Of a DNA stretch of 64,000 nucleotides, positions 43,340 to 52,226 are shown in pieces. Origin of the DNA: Imperialibacter roseus. Lineage in GTDB: Bacteria; Bacteroidota; Bacteroidia; Cytophagales; Cyclobacteriaceae. Position 1 is the stretch's first letter. Each line of letters begins with the position of its first letter. A program made the position numbers and the translations under genes. A model generated the notes under the pieces. It ran no database searches and was not told the origin of the DNA. It worked only from the letters and a program-made list of their open reading frames with translations. Location: contig NZ_CP136051.1 in assembly GCF_032999765.1 (NCBI RefSeq), positions 6,404,501 to 6,468,500 on the forward strand, in the 5' to 3' direction.

Positions 43340-43503
43340 CCTCGGAGTAATTAATACATGAGAAAAATAGAGCAAACGCCGACGAAAGCGAAAAGTTTTT
43401 TTACGAATGCGAATATTTACGGTTTATGATCATTTCCCAATCAAAATATTCGGAAATTAACTACCCAAATATTGTTGAAACTACTTTTAACATACCTACT
43501 CAT

Positions 43504-44535
43504 ATGAAACCTATCTATTTTAGTGTGGCTATTGCCATATTGATGAGCGGCTGCGGGCCGCAGAAACCTCAGACCGAAGAAACTAGCAATGAAGAAGCAT
43601 CGAAGCCACAGGTAGTGGAGCGGCTGGATCCTGCTATTGACAAACTAATTGATAAAGACGCAAAGCTCGAAATACTTGGAGAGGGTTACACCTGGGCAGA
43701 GGGTCCTGTGTGGGTGCCCTCGCAGCAAATGGTGCTTTTTACGGACGTGCCTAACAATGTGGCTTACAAATGGAAGGAAGGTGAGGGTGTTAGCGTATTC
43801 CTGAAGCCTTCGGGCTATACTGCGGAAGCAGGAAAAGAGGAAAGGGAGCCTGGAGCCAACGGCCTTATTCTGGACGACCAGGGCAGGCTGTTGCTGTGCC
43901 AGCACGGCGATAGAAGGGTGGCCAGGATGGATGCGCCCTTGGATGCACCTGCCTCCAAATTTGTTACGTTGGTTGATAGGTTCGAGGGCAAGCGTTTGAA
44001 TAGCCCCAATGACCTCATTTTGAGCAGTTGGGGGGATATTTACTTTACGGATCCTCCGTACGGTCTTACCGGCCTGGACGCCAGCCCTATCAAAGAGATT
44101 CCCTTCAACGGCGTTTACCGGCTAAAGAAAAGTGGAGAAATCGAACTTGTGACGGATAAAATGTCCAAGCCCAACGGCATAGCCCTGTCTCCCGACGAGA
44201 AAACATTGTATGTTGCCAACTCTGACCCTGAAAGGTCAATTTGGATGGCTTTTCCGGTGAATGAAGATGGCTCTGTTGGAGAAGGGAAGGTCTTCTTTGA
44301 TGCTACTGAATTGACGAAAGTAACACCCGGAAATCCCGATGGGATGAAGGTAGATTCAAAAGGAAACATTTTTGCCACTGGCCCCGGTGGAGTAGTTGTT
44401 TTAAGTCCTTCCGGAAAGCATCTGGGCACAATAATCACGGGAGCACCGACAGCCAATATTGCTTTCGGAGGTGACGACAAGGTTGTTTTTATTACTTCCG
44501 AAAGTCGATTGCTAAGGATGAAGTTAAGGGACTAA
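43504..44535 (+). CDS. SMP-30/gluconolactonase-family lipoprotein
   Basis: A secreted or periplasmic six-bladed beta-propeller hydrolase-like protein. From the ATG at 43504 the product has 343 residues, starting MKPIYFSVAIAILMSGC with the lipobox Cys at residue 17, then an acidic linker. Family motifs are EGYTWAEGPVWVPSQQ, NSPNDLILSSWGDIYFTDPPYG, PNGIALSPDEKTLYVANS and PGNPDGMKVDSKGNIFATGPGG. The metal ligands (Glu, Asn, Asp) of these lactonases appear preserved. The substrate lactone is unknown. A longer frame upstream to 43426 lacks signal-peptide form. Confidence 0.88.
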   Translation: MKPIYFSVAIAILMSGCGPQKPQTEETSNEEASKPQVVERLDPAIDKLIDKDAKLEILGEGYTWAEGPVWVPSQQMVLFTDVPNNVAYKWKEGEGVSVFLKPSGYTAEAGKEEREPGANGLILDDQGRLLLCQHGDRRVARMDAPLDAPASKFVTLVDRFEGKRLNSPNDLILSSWGDIYFTDPPYGLTGLDASPIKEIPFNGVYRLKKSGEIELVTDKMSKPNGIALSPDEKTLYVANSDPERSIWMAFPVNEDGSVGEGKVFFDATELTKVTPGNPDGMKVDSKGNIFATGPGGVVVLSPSGKHLGTIITGAPTANIAFGGDDKVVFITSESRLLRMKLRD

Positions 44536-44546
44536 ACCCGTATTGG

Positions 44547-45014
44547 CTAGTAAAGCCAAAGAATGAGGTCTTTGGCATATTTTACGAAAAGGGTGAGAAT
44601 AATGCCCCAAAAAATGGCACTCACCCACATCGGGCCAATGATCTGCTCCTTTTTCACACCAAGCGTATTGAGTATAAGCGCACCGCCTATCGGTGTGATA
44701 AATAGCGGGGAAAAGAACGACACTCCGTAGACACCGTATTTTTTCCAGAGCGTCACGAAAAGCCGTTTCTTTTTTGTGAATTTCTTTTCGTTGGGCTTTG
44801 GTTTGAAAAAGCGGCTGGTGAGGAACCTCACCTGCTCACCAAAGTAGGTGACCAGGTAAACCATGGTCATCATGCCTGCTACGGAAAGCCCGAAGGTGAC
44901 AAAAATATTTAGCCCTGAAGAAATACCAATGGTGGGGCCTACAATGAACTTAAACATGCTAAGAACATAAACGCCCAGGTATTTCAGGAGTTCGGCTACG
45001 AAATTGATCTGCAT
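44547..45014 (-). CDS. Conserved membrane protein, possibly small-multidrug-export/DedA-like
   Basis: A 155-residue protein with four or five hydrophobic stretches and a basic cytoplasmic loop (KPKPNEKKFTKKKRLF). SFFSPLFITPIGGALILNTLGVKK, with its Pro/Gly-rich re-entrant look, recalls the PF06695-type small multidrug exporter or DedA-like proteins. I cannot be sure of the family, and no substrate can be named. It is convergent with the SMP-30 gene, with an 11-base gap. Confidence 0.6.
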   Translation of the reverse strand: MQINFVAELLKYLGVYVLSMFKFIVGPTIGISSGLNIFVTFGLSVAGMMTMVYLVTYFGEQVRFLTSRFFKPKPNEKKFTKKKRLFVTLWKKYGVYGVSFFSPLFITPIGGALILNTLGVKKEQIIGPMWVSAIFWGIILTLFVKYAKDLILWLY

Positions 45015-45085
45015 ATATACAGGCTGAAAGCAATATTAAAAAGTTGGAGTTATCACTTTCCAAATCAACACCAATCGTCAGTGAA

Positions 45086-45736
45086 TCATTCTTTGGTACC
45101 GAAAGATAAGTCGCCGGCATCGCCAAGGCCGGGCACGATATAGGCCATTTCATTTAAATGGCTATCTTTTGCCCAGGTCCATATACTTCCCGGGTGATCG
45201 ATTGATTCTTCCAGATAGCTGATACCTTCAGGAGCGCTTATCACCGACATGATATGAACGGCTTTCGGGTGGCCATATTTCAGGCACTGCTTGAAAGCCT
45301 TCACTAGCGATTTTCCGGTAGCCAGCATCGGATCAATTAATACGAGTTGTTTGTTGTCAAGGTTGGGTAAAGCAGAATAATTAAGTGTTATCATTAAATC
45401 CTTTGCAGAACCCTCTTCCCTGTAGGCGCCAATAAAGCCGGATTCTGCCTTGTCAAAAATGTTCAGAAACCCCTGATAGAAGGGAATGCCTGCCCTTAGC
45501 ACCGTCACCATTACCAGATCGTTAACTGGTACTTCTGCTTGTGAAGTCCCCAGAGGAGTAGCTACCTCACATTTTTTCGCCAGCAGCGTTTTCGAAAACT
45601 CGTAGGCCATCAGCTCGCCCAGCCGCTCCAAATTGGTACGGAAACGAAGCCTGTCCGTCTGTACCGACGTGTCCCGCAATTCACATAAAAACTGGTTGGC
45701 GATTGAGGTTTGCTGATTTAAAATATGAATCTTCAT
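45086..45736 (-). CDS. upp: Uracil phosphoribosyltransferase
   Basis: Salvages uracil to UMP with PRPP. From the ATG at 45736 the product has 216 residues, the usual length; it begins MKIHILNQQTSIANQFLCELRD. Motifs are VTVLRAGIPFYQGFL, the PRPP loop LVLIDPMLATGKSL and the C-terminal uracil-binding YIVPGLGDAGDLSFGTKE. The 22 residues encoded upstream do not match the family. hpt, a purine salvage gene, is about 1.1 kb away on the other strand. Confidence 0.96.
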   Translation of the reverse strand: MKIHILNQQTSIANQFLCELRDTSVQTDRLRFRTNLERLGELMAYEFSKTLLAKKCEVATPLGTSQAEVPVNDLVMVTVLRAGIPFYQGFLNIFDKAESGFIGAYREEGSAKDLMITLNYSALPNLDNKQLVLIDPMLATGKSLVKAFKQCLKYGHPKAVHIMSVISAPEGISYLEESIDHPGSIWTWAKDSHLNEMAYIVPGLGDAGDLSFGTKE

Positions 45737-45847
45737 GGCGATGCTTTTGAGATGTTTCAATTTCATAAATTTAACCGCCATTAAAAAGCATCCGATGACC
45801 ATGGGGTTGATTCTCCAGGGTTGACATTTAAGAAAACTGGAAAACCC

Positions 45848-46759
45848 ATGAAGCTATTGAAAGACCTCTGTGCAGTGCATGCGCCCTCAGGCGATGAAGC
45901 TCCTATGAAGGAGTTTTTGCTTTCCTATATAAGTAAGCAGCAAAAAACATGGAAGGTGAAGCCGGAGCTTATACATGGGCCAGAGTTTCAGGATTGCCTC
46001 ATCCTGGCCTTTGGCAATCCCAGGACGGCGATTTTTGCGCACATGGACTCCATTGGGTTTACTGTCAGATACGACAATCAACTGGTGCCTATTGGCGGGC
46101 CAGATGCCGATACGGGTACGTTGCTGGTAGGGGAAGACAGCCTGGGGCCAATCGAATGCAAGCTTGTATTAAATGAAGAAGGCCGTGCCTTTTATGAATT
46201 TGGCAGAGCCATTGATAGAGGCACCGGGCTTACCTACAAGTGCAACTTTCGACAACATGACGACATGGTAACCACTTGTTATCTTGATAACCGTTTGGGC
46301 GTTTATAATGCCTTGAAAGTAGCGGAAACACTAGAGCACGGAGTGATCGTCTTCAGCGCCTGGGAAGAGCATGGAGGTGGTTCGGTGCAATACCTAACAA
46401 AGTACTTGTACGAGCGCTGGCAGATAAAACAGGCACTGGTTTCCGACATTACCTGGGTGACTGACGGAGTGCATCATGGCAAAGGTGTGGTGGTATCGAT
46501 GAGAGATAAAAATATTCCACGAAAATCGTATGTGGATAGGATCATAGCTATCTCTCAGTCGTCAGGTGTACCTTTTCAGCTGGAAGTAGAGGGGAGCGGG
46601 TCTTCTGATGGTCGGGATGTGCAAATTTCTCCCTACCCGATCGACTGGTGTTTTGTGGGGGCCCCTGAAAGCAACGTGCACTCGCCAAACGAAACCGTGC
46701 ACAAAGATGACATTACGGCTATGGTGAGTCTGTACGAGGTGCTGATGGCTGAATTGTAG
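45848..46759 (+). CDS. M42-like (glutamyl aminopeptidase family) metallopeptidase
   Basis: From the ATG at 45848 the product has 303 residues. Motifs are DLCAVHAPSGDEAPMKEFL at the N-terminus, IFAHMDSIGFTVRY with the first metal ligands (HxD), the LDNRLGVYNALKVAE segment, SAWEEHGGG with the catalytic Glu, and a C-terminal ESNVHSPNETVHKDD metal-ligand region. Members cut N-terminal residues from peptides or are di-zinc amidases. The protein is cytoplasmic, with no signal peptide. It is shorter than typical 340-360-residue M42 members, chiefly in the dimerisation domain. Confidence 0.87.
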   Translation: MKLLKDLCAVHAPSGDEAPMKEFLLSYISKQQKTWKVKPELIHGPEFQDCLILAFGNPRTAIFAHMDSIGFTVRYDNQLVPIGGPDADTGTLLVGEDSLGPIECKLVLNEEGRAFYEFGRAIDRGTGLTYKCNFRQHDDMVTTCYLDNRLGVYNALKVAETLEHGVIVFSAWEEHGGGSVQYLTKYLYERWQIKQALVSDITWVTDGVHHGKGVVVSMRDKNIPRKSYVDRIIAISQSSGVPFQLEVEGSGSSDGRDVQISPYPIDWCFVGAPESNVHSPNETVHKDDITAMVSLYEVLMAEL

Positions 46760-46790
46760 CCAGGCAGCATTGCAATGCGAATGCTCAGGT

Positions 46791-46812
46791 AATTCAACCA
46801 ACTGGTTGAATT
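46791..46812. promoter_or_regulatory. Inverted repeat just upstream of hpt
   Basis: Perfect 9-base arms AATTCAACC and GGTTGAATT with a 4-base loop, 17 bases before the hpt ATG. A T-tract is absent on both strands, so an operator or mRNA leader hairpin is more likely than a terminator. Confidence 0.5.
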
Positions 46813-46829
46813 AAAAATACTGAAGAGGT

Positions 46830-47357
46830 ATGACGGTTAACAACAAAGAATTTGAGCGATACATAGGGCGAAATCAGATCAGCGACAGACTCAATGAGCT
46901 CGCTGGGCAAATTGATATGGATTATGCTGGTAAAAGCCTGGTGATGCTTGCTGTGTTGAACGGGGCCTTCATTTTTGCCGGTGATCTTATTCGTTTGCTC
47001 GAGGTTGATGCCGAGGTTTCCTTTGTAAAGCTGAAGTCTTACAGAGGGACGGCCTCAACCGGTGAAGTGCAAACCCTGATTGGACTCATGCATGAATTGA
47101 AAGACAGAGAAGTGTTGATTGTAGAGGATATTATAGACACTGGGCGCACGATGAGCAAACTTTTGGAAATGGTTTGGGAGCAGTCGCCAGCATCAGTTAA
47201 AGTCTGCACGCTACTGGTAAAACCTGATGTTTTCAAGAACAAATATCAGCTTGATTACGTTGGTTTCAGCATTCCTGATAAGTTTGTTGTGGGCTACGGA
47301 CTTGACTATGACGAGCTTGGCAGGCAACTGCCAGACATCTATAAAATTAAAGACTGA
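46830..47357 (+). CDS. hpt: Hypoxanthine phosphoribosyltransferase
   Basis: Salvages hypoxanthine and guanine to IMP and GMP. The 175-residue product has the PRPP-binding signature VLIVEDIIDTGRTMSKLL (about residues 91-108), LVMLAVLNGAFIFAGDLIR, the flexible loop FVKLKSYRGTASTG and the C-terminal FVVGYGLDYDELGRQLP. It opens a cluster with adk, obg, grpE and dnaJ on the same strand. Confidence 0.96.
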   Translation: MTVNNKEFERYIGRNQISDRLNELAGQIDMDYAGKSLVMLAVLNGAFIFAGDLIRLLEVDAEVSFVKLKSYRGTASTGEVQTLIGLMHELKDREVLIVEDIIDTGRTMSKLLEMVWEQSPASVKVCTLLVKPDVFKNKYQLDYVGFSIPDKFVVGYGLDYDELGRQLPDIYKIKD

Positions 47358-47428
47358 AGTTTGTAATTCTTTTTTTGATAAGTATTTCGGATTTTTGACC
47401 CTTTGTAAAAGAAACGAAACCTAATGTA

Positions 47429-48001
47429 ATGCTGAATATTGTTTTGTTTGGCCCTCCGGGTGCCGGTAAAGGAACCCAGAGTGAGAAGCTAATTAGCAAA
47501 TATCACCTGACTCATATATCGACTGGCGACTTATTTCGTAAACACCTGACTGAAGGCACCGAGCTCGGAAAGCTAGCTCAAAAGTACATGGATGATGGCA
47601 AGCTGGTTCCGGACGAGGTGGTGATTGGCATGGTGGACGATAAGCTGAAATCTACCAATGGATCGTCGGGGGTTATCTTTGATGGCTTTCCCCGCACTGT
47701 TAATCAGGCTGAGGCTTTGGACAAGCTGCTCAATGGCATGGGCGAACCTATCAAAGGGATGATAGCGCTCAATGTTCCGGAAGCCGAGCTAAGGATCAGG
47801 ATAAAAGAAAGAGGTAAGACTTCTGGGCGAGTGGATGACCAGGACGAGGCAAAAATTACCACCCGGATAAAAGTTTATCAGGATGAGACGATGCCGGTAG
47901 CTAATTACTACAAGTCGCAAAGTAAATACCATCAAATAGAGGGAGTTGGTGAAATAGAAGAGATATTTCACGACATTTGCAGCGTAATAGACTCTTTCTA
48001 A
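47429..48001 (+). CDS. adk: Adenylate kinase (short LID form)
   Basis: Interconverts ATP+AMP and 2 ADP. The 190-residue product has the P-loop FGPPGAGKGTQ (residues 6-16), AMP-binding STGDLFRKH, the DGFPRTVNQAEAL motif and a short LID: GRVDDQDEAKITTRI, without the zinc Cys cluster of long forms. It lies 71 bases after hpt and 59 bases before obg. Confidence 0.97.
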   Translation: MLNIVLFGPPGAGKGTQSEKLISKYHLTHISTGDLFRKHLTEGTELGKLAQKYMDDGKLVPDEVVIGMVDDKLKSTNGSSGVIFDGFPRTVNQAEALDKLLNGMGEPIKGMIALNVPEAELRIRIKERGKTSGRVDDQDEAKITTRIKVYQDETMPVANYYKSQSKYHQIEGVGEIEEIFHDICSVIDSF

Positions 48002-48060
48002 GAGCAAAGAAATAAGGAGGGGGATGCTTTTCCATGGCGAAAAGCGTCCTCATTTATTAT

Positions 48061-49053
48061 ATGGCTGACAATAACTTCATTGACTACGTAAAAATTAGCT
48101 GTAAGTCGGGCAACGGCGGGGCTGGTTCAGTTCACTTTCATCAGGAAAAATTTATTGATAAAGGAGGGCCCGACGGCGGTGATGGTGGCCGGGGTGGTCA
48201 CATTATTCTAAAGGGAAACTCTCAACTGTGGACTTTGCTGCACCTCAAATACCGAAAGCACATCATTGCGGAAAATGGTGTGGCAGGTGCAGGCGATAAA
48301 TGTACGGGAGCTCAGGGCAAGGACATTATTCTCGATGTGCCCCTTGGGACGGTAGCAAGGGACGCCGAGACTGGCAAAAAGTTACTGGAGATTGTTGAAG
48401 ACGGGCAGAAAGTCATTTTAAAAAAGGGCGGACTCGGAGGGCTGGGTAACGACCACTTTAAATCACCTACCAATCAAGTGCCTACCTACGCCCAGCCAGG
48501 TACACCTGGTGAGGAGGGTTGGGTGATCCTGGAGCTGAAGCTTTTGGCCGATGTGGGTCTTGTTGGCTTTCCAAATGCCGGGAAGTCGACGCTTCTGTCC
48601 GTTATTTCTGCGGCAAGACCCGAAATAGCCGACTATCCCTTTACCACCCTCACACCCAATTTGGGGGTTGTGCCCTACCGTGACTTTAAGTCGTTCGTTG
48701 TGGCCGACATACCAGGTATCATCGAAGGCGCTGCTGAGGGGAAAGGTCTCGGCGTACGCTTCCTGCGTCATATCGAGCGAAATTCAATTCTCTTGTTTAT
48801 GCTGCCAGCCGATGCATCTGATATCAAAAAAGAATACTACATCCTTCTAAACGAGCTCAAAAAATTCAACCCGGAACTACTGGATAAGCAACGGCTGCTG
48901 GCGATCACAAAGTCGGATATGCTCGATGAAGAGCTCATGACGGAGATGAAAGCAGAGCTGCCCGACGATGTAGAAGCTATATTTATTTCAAGCGTAACCC
49001 AACAAGGCATACAGGAATTGAAGGATAAGATTTGGCAAACCATTAACAGCTAG
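48061..49053 (+). CDS. obg: Obg/CgtA-family GTPase
   Basis: Essential GTPase in 50S ribosome assembly and stress control. I chose the ATG at 48061 because [28 protein letters not shown] is the normal Obg start; the frame is open 27 bases upstream. Glycine-rich Obg fold covers about residues 5-155 ([13 protein letters not shown]), then the G domain: P-loop [12 protein letters not shown], switch [18 protein letters not shown] and TKSD. The product has 330 residues and lacks the extra C-terminal OCT domain. Confidence 0.97.
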   Translation: MADNNFIDYVKISCKSGNGGAGSVHFHQEKFIDKGGPDGGDGGRGGHIILKGNSQLWTLLHLKYRKHIIAENGVAGAGDKCTGAQGKDIILDVPLGTVARDAETGKKLLEIVEDGQKVILKKGGLGGLGNDHFKSPTNQVPTYAQPGTPGEEGWVILELKLLADVGLVGFPNAGKSTLLSVISAARPEIADYPFTTLTPNLGVVPYRDFKSFVVADIPGIIEGAAEGKGLGVRFLRHIERNSILLFMLPADASDIKKEYYILLNELKKFNPELLDKQRLLAITKSDMLDEELMTEMKAELPDDVEAIFISSVTQQGIQELKDKIWQTINS

Positions 49054-49113
49054 TGCCATCTTGTCAGTCAGAAGTGGTTTGGCAAAGTAATTGACTCTTG
49101 CTGGCAGGAATTA

Positions 49114-49704
49114 ATGTTTCTTGAAATGGCAAAAAAAAACGTGGAAGAGAACAAAGAAACTATTGAGAATAGTGTAGAAGAGCAGGTTTTGGATGGCGAA
49201 AATGCCAATGCCTCTGAGGAGAGTACTGACAATGGGTCAGACGTCGCCGAAGACGAAGTGACTGTGCTTAAGAGAGAATTGGAAGAGTCGAAAGATAAAT
49301 ACCTGAGACTTTATTCTGAGTTTGATAACTATAGAAGAAGGACTGCCAAAGAAAGAGTGGAGCTTATCAAAACCGCTGGTGAGGACGTACTGGCCGTTCT
49401 TATTCCGGTAGTTGACGATTTTGAAAGAGCAAAAAAATCGATAGATGGGCAAGAAATCGAGGCTTCAGTAAAAGAAGGTGTCGATCTTATTTATAACAAA
49501 TTAATTAAAGTGCTTGACCAAAAAGGACTGAAGGCCATGGAAGTTGAAACCGGCCATGAGTTCAACCCCGAATTGCACGAAGCAGTGACTCAGTTTCCTG
49601 CACCTGACGATTCGCTGAAGGGAAGGGTGATAGATGTTGTTGAGAAGGGATATGTTTTAGGTGACAAGGTCATCAGGTTTGCAAAAGTGGTAACAGGGGC
49701 ATAA
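49114..49704 (+). CDS. grpE: Nucleotide exchange factor GrpE
   Basis: Exchange factor for DnaK. The 196-residue product has an acidic N-terminus (rich in Glu/Asn), a long coiled coil (EVTVLKRELEESKDKYLRLYSEFDNYRRR), and the C-terminal beta domain with NPELHEAVTQFPAPDDS and GYVLGDKVIRFAKVVT. A second in-frame ATG 12 bases downstream is an equal start candidate. dnaJ follows by 6 bases, a normal chaperone pair; dnaK is not in the window. Confidence 0.97.
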   Translation: MFLEMAKKNVEENKETIENSVEEQVLDGENANASEESTDNGSDVAEDEVTVLKRELEESKDKYLRLYSEFDNYRRRTAKERVELIKTAGEDVLAVLIPVVDDFERAKKSIDGQEIEASVKEGVDLIYNKLIKVLDQKGLKAMEVETGHEFNPELHEAVTQFPAPDDSLKGRVIDVVEKGYVLGDKVIRFAKVVTGA

Positions 49705-49710
49705 TCGATT

Positions 49711-50838
49711 ATGGCGAAAAGAGACTTTTACGAAATCCTAGGAGTAGAAAAGGGTGCACCACAGGAAGAAATAAAGAAGGCTTACAGAAAAATAGCCATC
49801 AAATTTCACCCTGACAAAAACCCTAATGACCCTACGGCTGAGGAAAAATTCAAAGAAGCAGCCGAAGCTTATGAAGTGCTAAGCAATGCTGAGAAACGCC
49901 AGCGGTATGATCGTTACGGCCATCAGGGTGTTGGCGGCGCTCCGGGCGGCGGCTTCAGTGGCGGTGGCATGTCAATGGACGACATCTTTGACCAGTTCGG
50001 CGATATTTTCGGCGGTGGTGGCGGCAGCCCTTTCGAAAGTTTTTTTGGTGGTGGGCGCTCCGGTCGTGGAGGTGGTCGTAAAGGATCTAACCTTCGTATT
50101 AAGCTGAAGCTTACCCTTGCAGAAATAGCAAATGGAGTTGAAAAGAAAATAAAAGTGACCAGGCTGGTGACAGCTCCCGGAGTGACTTACGCTACCTGTT
50201 CTACCTGTGGTGGAGCTGGTCAGGTGAGAAAAGTTGTCAACACCATGCTTGGCCAAATGGTATCGAGCAGCACCTGTAGTGCTTGCGGTGGCTCTGGCCA
50301 AAGAGTCGACAAACGCCCACCCGGCGTAGATAGCTCCGGCTTGCAACCTCAGGAAGAAGTGATCAGCATCAAAATCCCGGCTGGTGTTTCTGATGGCATT
50401 CAATTGTCGATGTCAGGCAAAGGTAACGTTGCTCCCGGCGGCGGAACACCTGGCGACCTGCTGATTGTGGTGGAAGAGATTGAAGATGAGTTGCTGAAAA
50501 GAGATGGCAACAACGTCATTTTTGATTTGTACCTCAACTTTGCTGATGCAGCCCTTGGTACTTCTCTGGAAGTGCCAACCATAGACGGGAACGTAAAGAT
50601 AAAAATTGAGCCAGGCACCCAGAGTGGCAAGTTACTAAGACTGAGAAGCAAAGGTATTCCTGACCTGAACGGCTATGGCCGGGGCGATCAGCTGATCCAC
50701 GTCAATGTTTGGACACCCAAAACACTTGACAAAGAAGAGAGGGAAATACTCGAAAGATTCAGAGAATCCGACAATTTCAGCCCTAATCCTGGCAAATCTG
50801 AAAAAGGGTTCTTCGATAAAATGAAAGAATTCTTTTAA
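49711..50838 (+). CDS. dnaJ: Chaperone DnaJ with only two of four zinc motifs
   Basis: J-domain co-chaperone that stimulates DnaK. The J domain (residues 1-70) has HPD at 33-35; a Gly/Phe-rich linker covers 70-125. Typical DnaJ has four CxxCxGxG motifs that form two zinc centres. Here only Cys163/166 (CSTCGGAG) and Cys189/192 (CSACGGSG) remain. The place of the first motif holds [12 protein letters not shown] and that of the fourth [15 protein letters not shown], both without Cys. The C-terminal substrate-binding domains are normal. At 375 residues overall length is standard. Confidence 0.96.
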   Translation: MAKRDFYEILGVEKGAPQEEIKKAYRKIAIKFHPDKNPNDPTAEEKFKEAAEAYEVLSNAEKRQRYDRYGHQGVGGAPGGGFSGGGMSMDDIFDQFGDIFGGGGGSPFESFFGGGRSGRGGGRKGSNLRIKLKLTLAEIANGVEKKIKVTRLVTAPGVTYATCSTCGGAGQVRKVVNTMLGQMVSSSTCSACGGSGQRVDKRPPGVDSSGLQPQEEVISIKIPAGVSDGIQLSMSGKGNVAPGGGTPGDLLIVVEEIEDELLKRDGNNVIFDLYLNFADAALGTSLEVPTIDGNVKIKIEPGTQSGKLLRLRSKGIPDLNGYGRGDQLIHVNVWTPKTLDKEEREILERFRESDNFSPNPGKSEKGFFDKMKEFF

Positions 50839-50850
50839 AAGTTATATCGG

Positions 50851-50884
50851 AATGCAGTTTCGTCGAAAGGAACTGCATTTTTTA
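50851..50884 (+). terminator. Rho-independent terminator after dnaJ
   Basis: AATGCAGTT (50851-50859) pairs with AACTGCATT (50871-50879), then T-rich sequence. It lies 13 bases after the dnaJ stop. Confidence 0.85.
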
Positions 50885-50938
50885 TTATTTTCTTTCAACA
50901 TTCGCAACTCTCTCTGCTGTATATCGTTGATAGCCACT

Positions 50939-51829
50939 ATGCGGAGATTGGTTTTATTGAGTTTTAGTCTTTTAGCAAGTTTTTCGTCATTTAGTCAGTT
51001 AAAAAAGTTTTACTCTGTGAGCAACGACTCTGCCTTTCAAAAGGTAGATTTTTGTTTGAGTGCAACTTCTGGCTCTTGCTATATCCGGCCTGTGAAAGCA
51101 GCCCAGCCAGTCAATATTTATGGCAATCCTGACTTCGAAACCATCAACCCATCGTTCAAGACTTACATAAAGAACAGCGTCAAGCATGTTAATCTTGACC
51201 TTGAAAACTATCAGTCCTCGACCATAAGCAAAAGTCTGACGTCGAGCATTTTTGGAGACAGCAAAAAGGACGACAAGAATTACTGGAAGATTCTCCTTAC
51301 CGAGGATAAAGTATACTCTCTGCAGCTAGCTTATGGTATCGGTAATGCGGATGTGGATCTTTCGGGCATTCCTGTAGAAAAACTAAAGATTAACACCGGA
51401 AGTGCTGATGTTATTGTCGATTATGCCGATGGCAAAGGAAACCTGGTGGCAATGGACACCTTTTTTGTGAAAGTTGACCTGGGGTCGCTGATCGCCAATC
51501 ATATCAACCTTACTAACTCAAAAGTAATTGTGGCCGAAGTGGGGTTTGGAACAGCAGTGCTCGACTTTAGTGATAAAAGCCAACAATCGTCCAAAATCAG
51601 GGCCAGCGTAGGGGCCGGCCGATTGGAAATGATCATGCCAAAGGAAAATGTTCCGGTGATTATATACCTGCACAACTCGCCACTTTGCAGTGTTAAAATG
51701 CCAGCTGAGTTTACACAGATACGGAAAAATGTGTACACCAGCTCCAGCTACCATCCCGATGCCCTCGACTTGATGGAGTTCAACATAGACGTTGCGCTCG
51801 GCAACGTAGAGTTCGTCAGCAAGAAGTAA
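50939..51829 (+). CDS. Secreted beta-repeat protein of unknown function (toast-rack-like)
   Basis: I do not recognise an exact family. From the ATG at 50939 the product has 296 residues with a signal peptide (LVLLSFSLLASFSSFSQ). The second half, from YGIGNADVDLSGIPVEKLKI, is a regular succession of short beta strands with a VDLSG, INTGSADVIVD, VEVGFGTAVLDFS, VGAGRLEMIMP rhythm that recalls the adhesin-like toast-rack/DUF4097 fold. That fold call is an inference. It follows the dnaJ terminator and stands alone. Confidence 0.72.
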   Translation: MRRLVLLSFSLLASFSSFSQLKKFYSVSNDSAFQKVDFCLSATSGSCYIRPVKAAQPVNIYGNPDFETINPSFKTYIKNSVKHVNLDLENYQSSTISKSLTSSIFGDSKKDDKNYWKILLTEDKVYSLQLAYGIGNADVDLSGIPVEKLKINTGSADVIVDYADGKGNLVAMDTFFVKVDLGSLIANHINLTNSKVIVAEVGFGTAVLDFSDKSQQSSKIRASVGAGRLEMIMPKENVPVIIYLHNSPLCSVKMPAEFTQIRKNVYTSSSYHPDALDLMEFNIDVALGNVEFVSKK

Positions 51830-52011
51830 ATAGATTTTCAGTTCATTCATTTTGCCTTTTTGGAGTAGCCATTGTTCCACCTGGTTAGGCAAGCAATAGC
51901 TTATTTTATAAAGCGAAATTCTTGAACAAATAGCGGATCAATCTGTATTTCTGAGGATTGAATGTTTCGTTTGTGGTTAAATTAAAAAGCAAAACTGGTT
52001 CAATGCGTCTC

Positions 52012-52023
52012 GCCCGGCCGGGC
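52012..52023. repeat. GC-rich 12-base palindrome
   Basis: GCCCGGCCGGGC is a perfect palindrome in otherwise AT-rich spacer. It has no loop, so it is more a protein-binding site than an RNA hairpin. Significance is uncertain. Confidence 0.4.
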
Positions 52024-52065
52024 TTCTCCAGTCGGATAGGCTTGGCCCTTTTGCTTTTCTATGAC

Positions 52066-52173
52066 CACTTGGGATATTTGGTTTAAAGGGTAATCCCCCA
52101 GGTTTTCCGCTTGATCCCAAATAGCCAAGTGCAGAAAGAGGGTTAACACTTAGTTTGAATTACCCTTTTTTTT
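52066..52173 (+). ncRNA. Candidate structured RNA: two crossing inverted repeats ending in T8
   Basis: Helix A pairs 52066-52072 with 52125-52131 (CACTTGG/CCAAGTG) and 52075-52081 with 52117-52123 (TATTTGG/CCAAATA), 14 base pairs with a small internal loop. Helix B pairs AAAGGGTAAT (52085-52094), in the loop of A, with ATTACCCTTT (52159-52168), which runs into T8 to 52173. The crossing order is that of a pseudoknot or of a switchable terminator. It ends 53 bases before the ATG of the TPR sensor kinase, so it may be a cis-acting leader or a separate small RNA. Confidence 0.45.
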
Positions 52174-52226
52174 AAATAATTATGCATAGGCTATGGTGTT
52201 TTTGTTGCTAATTGCTCTTCTCCAAG

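Larger units (their letters stand above)
51830..52226. other. Intergenic region with structured elements
   Basis: No gene is visible in about 400 bases. It contains a 12-base palindrome (52012-52023) and a crossing pair of inverted repeats with T8 (52066-52173). Positions 51830-52000 show nothing I can name. Confidence 0.55.

Noticed and set aside
46791-46812. Terminator between the peptidase gene and hpt
   Set aside because: The stem is good, but no T-tract follows on either strand.
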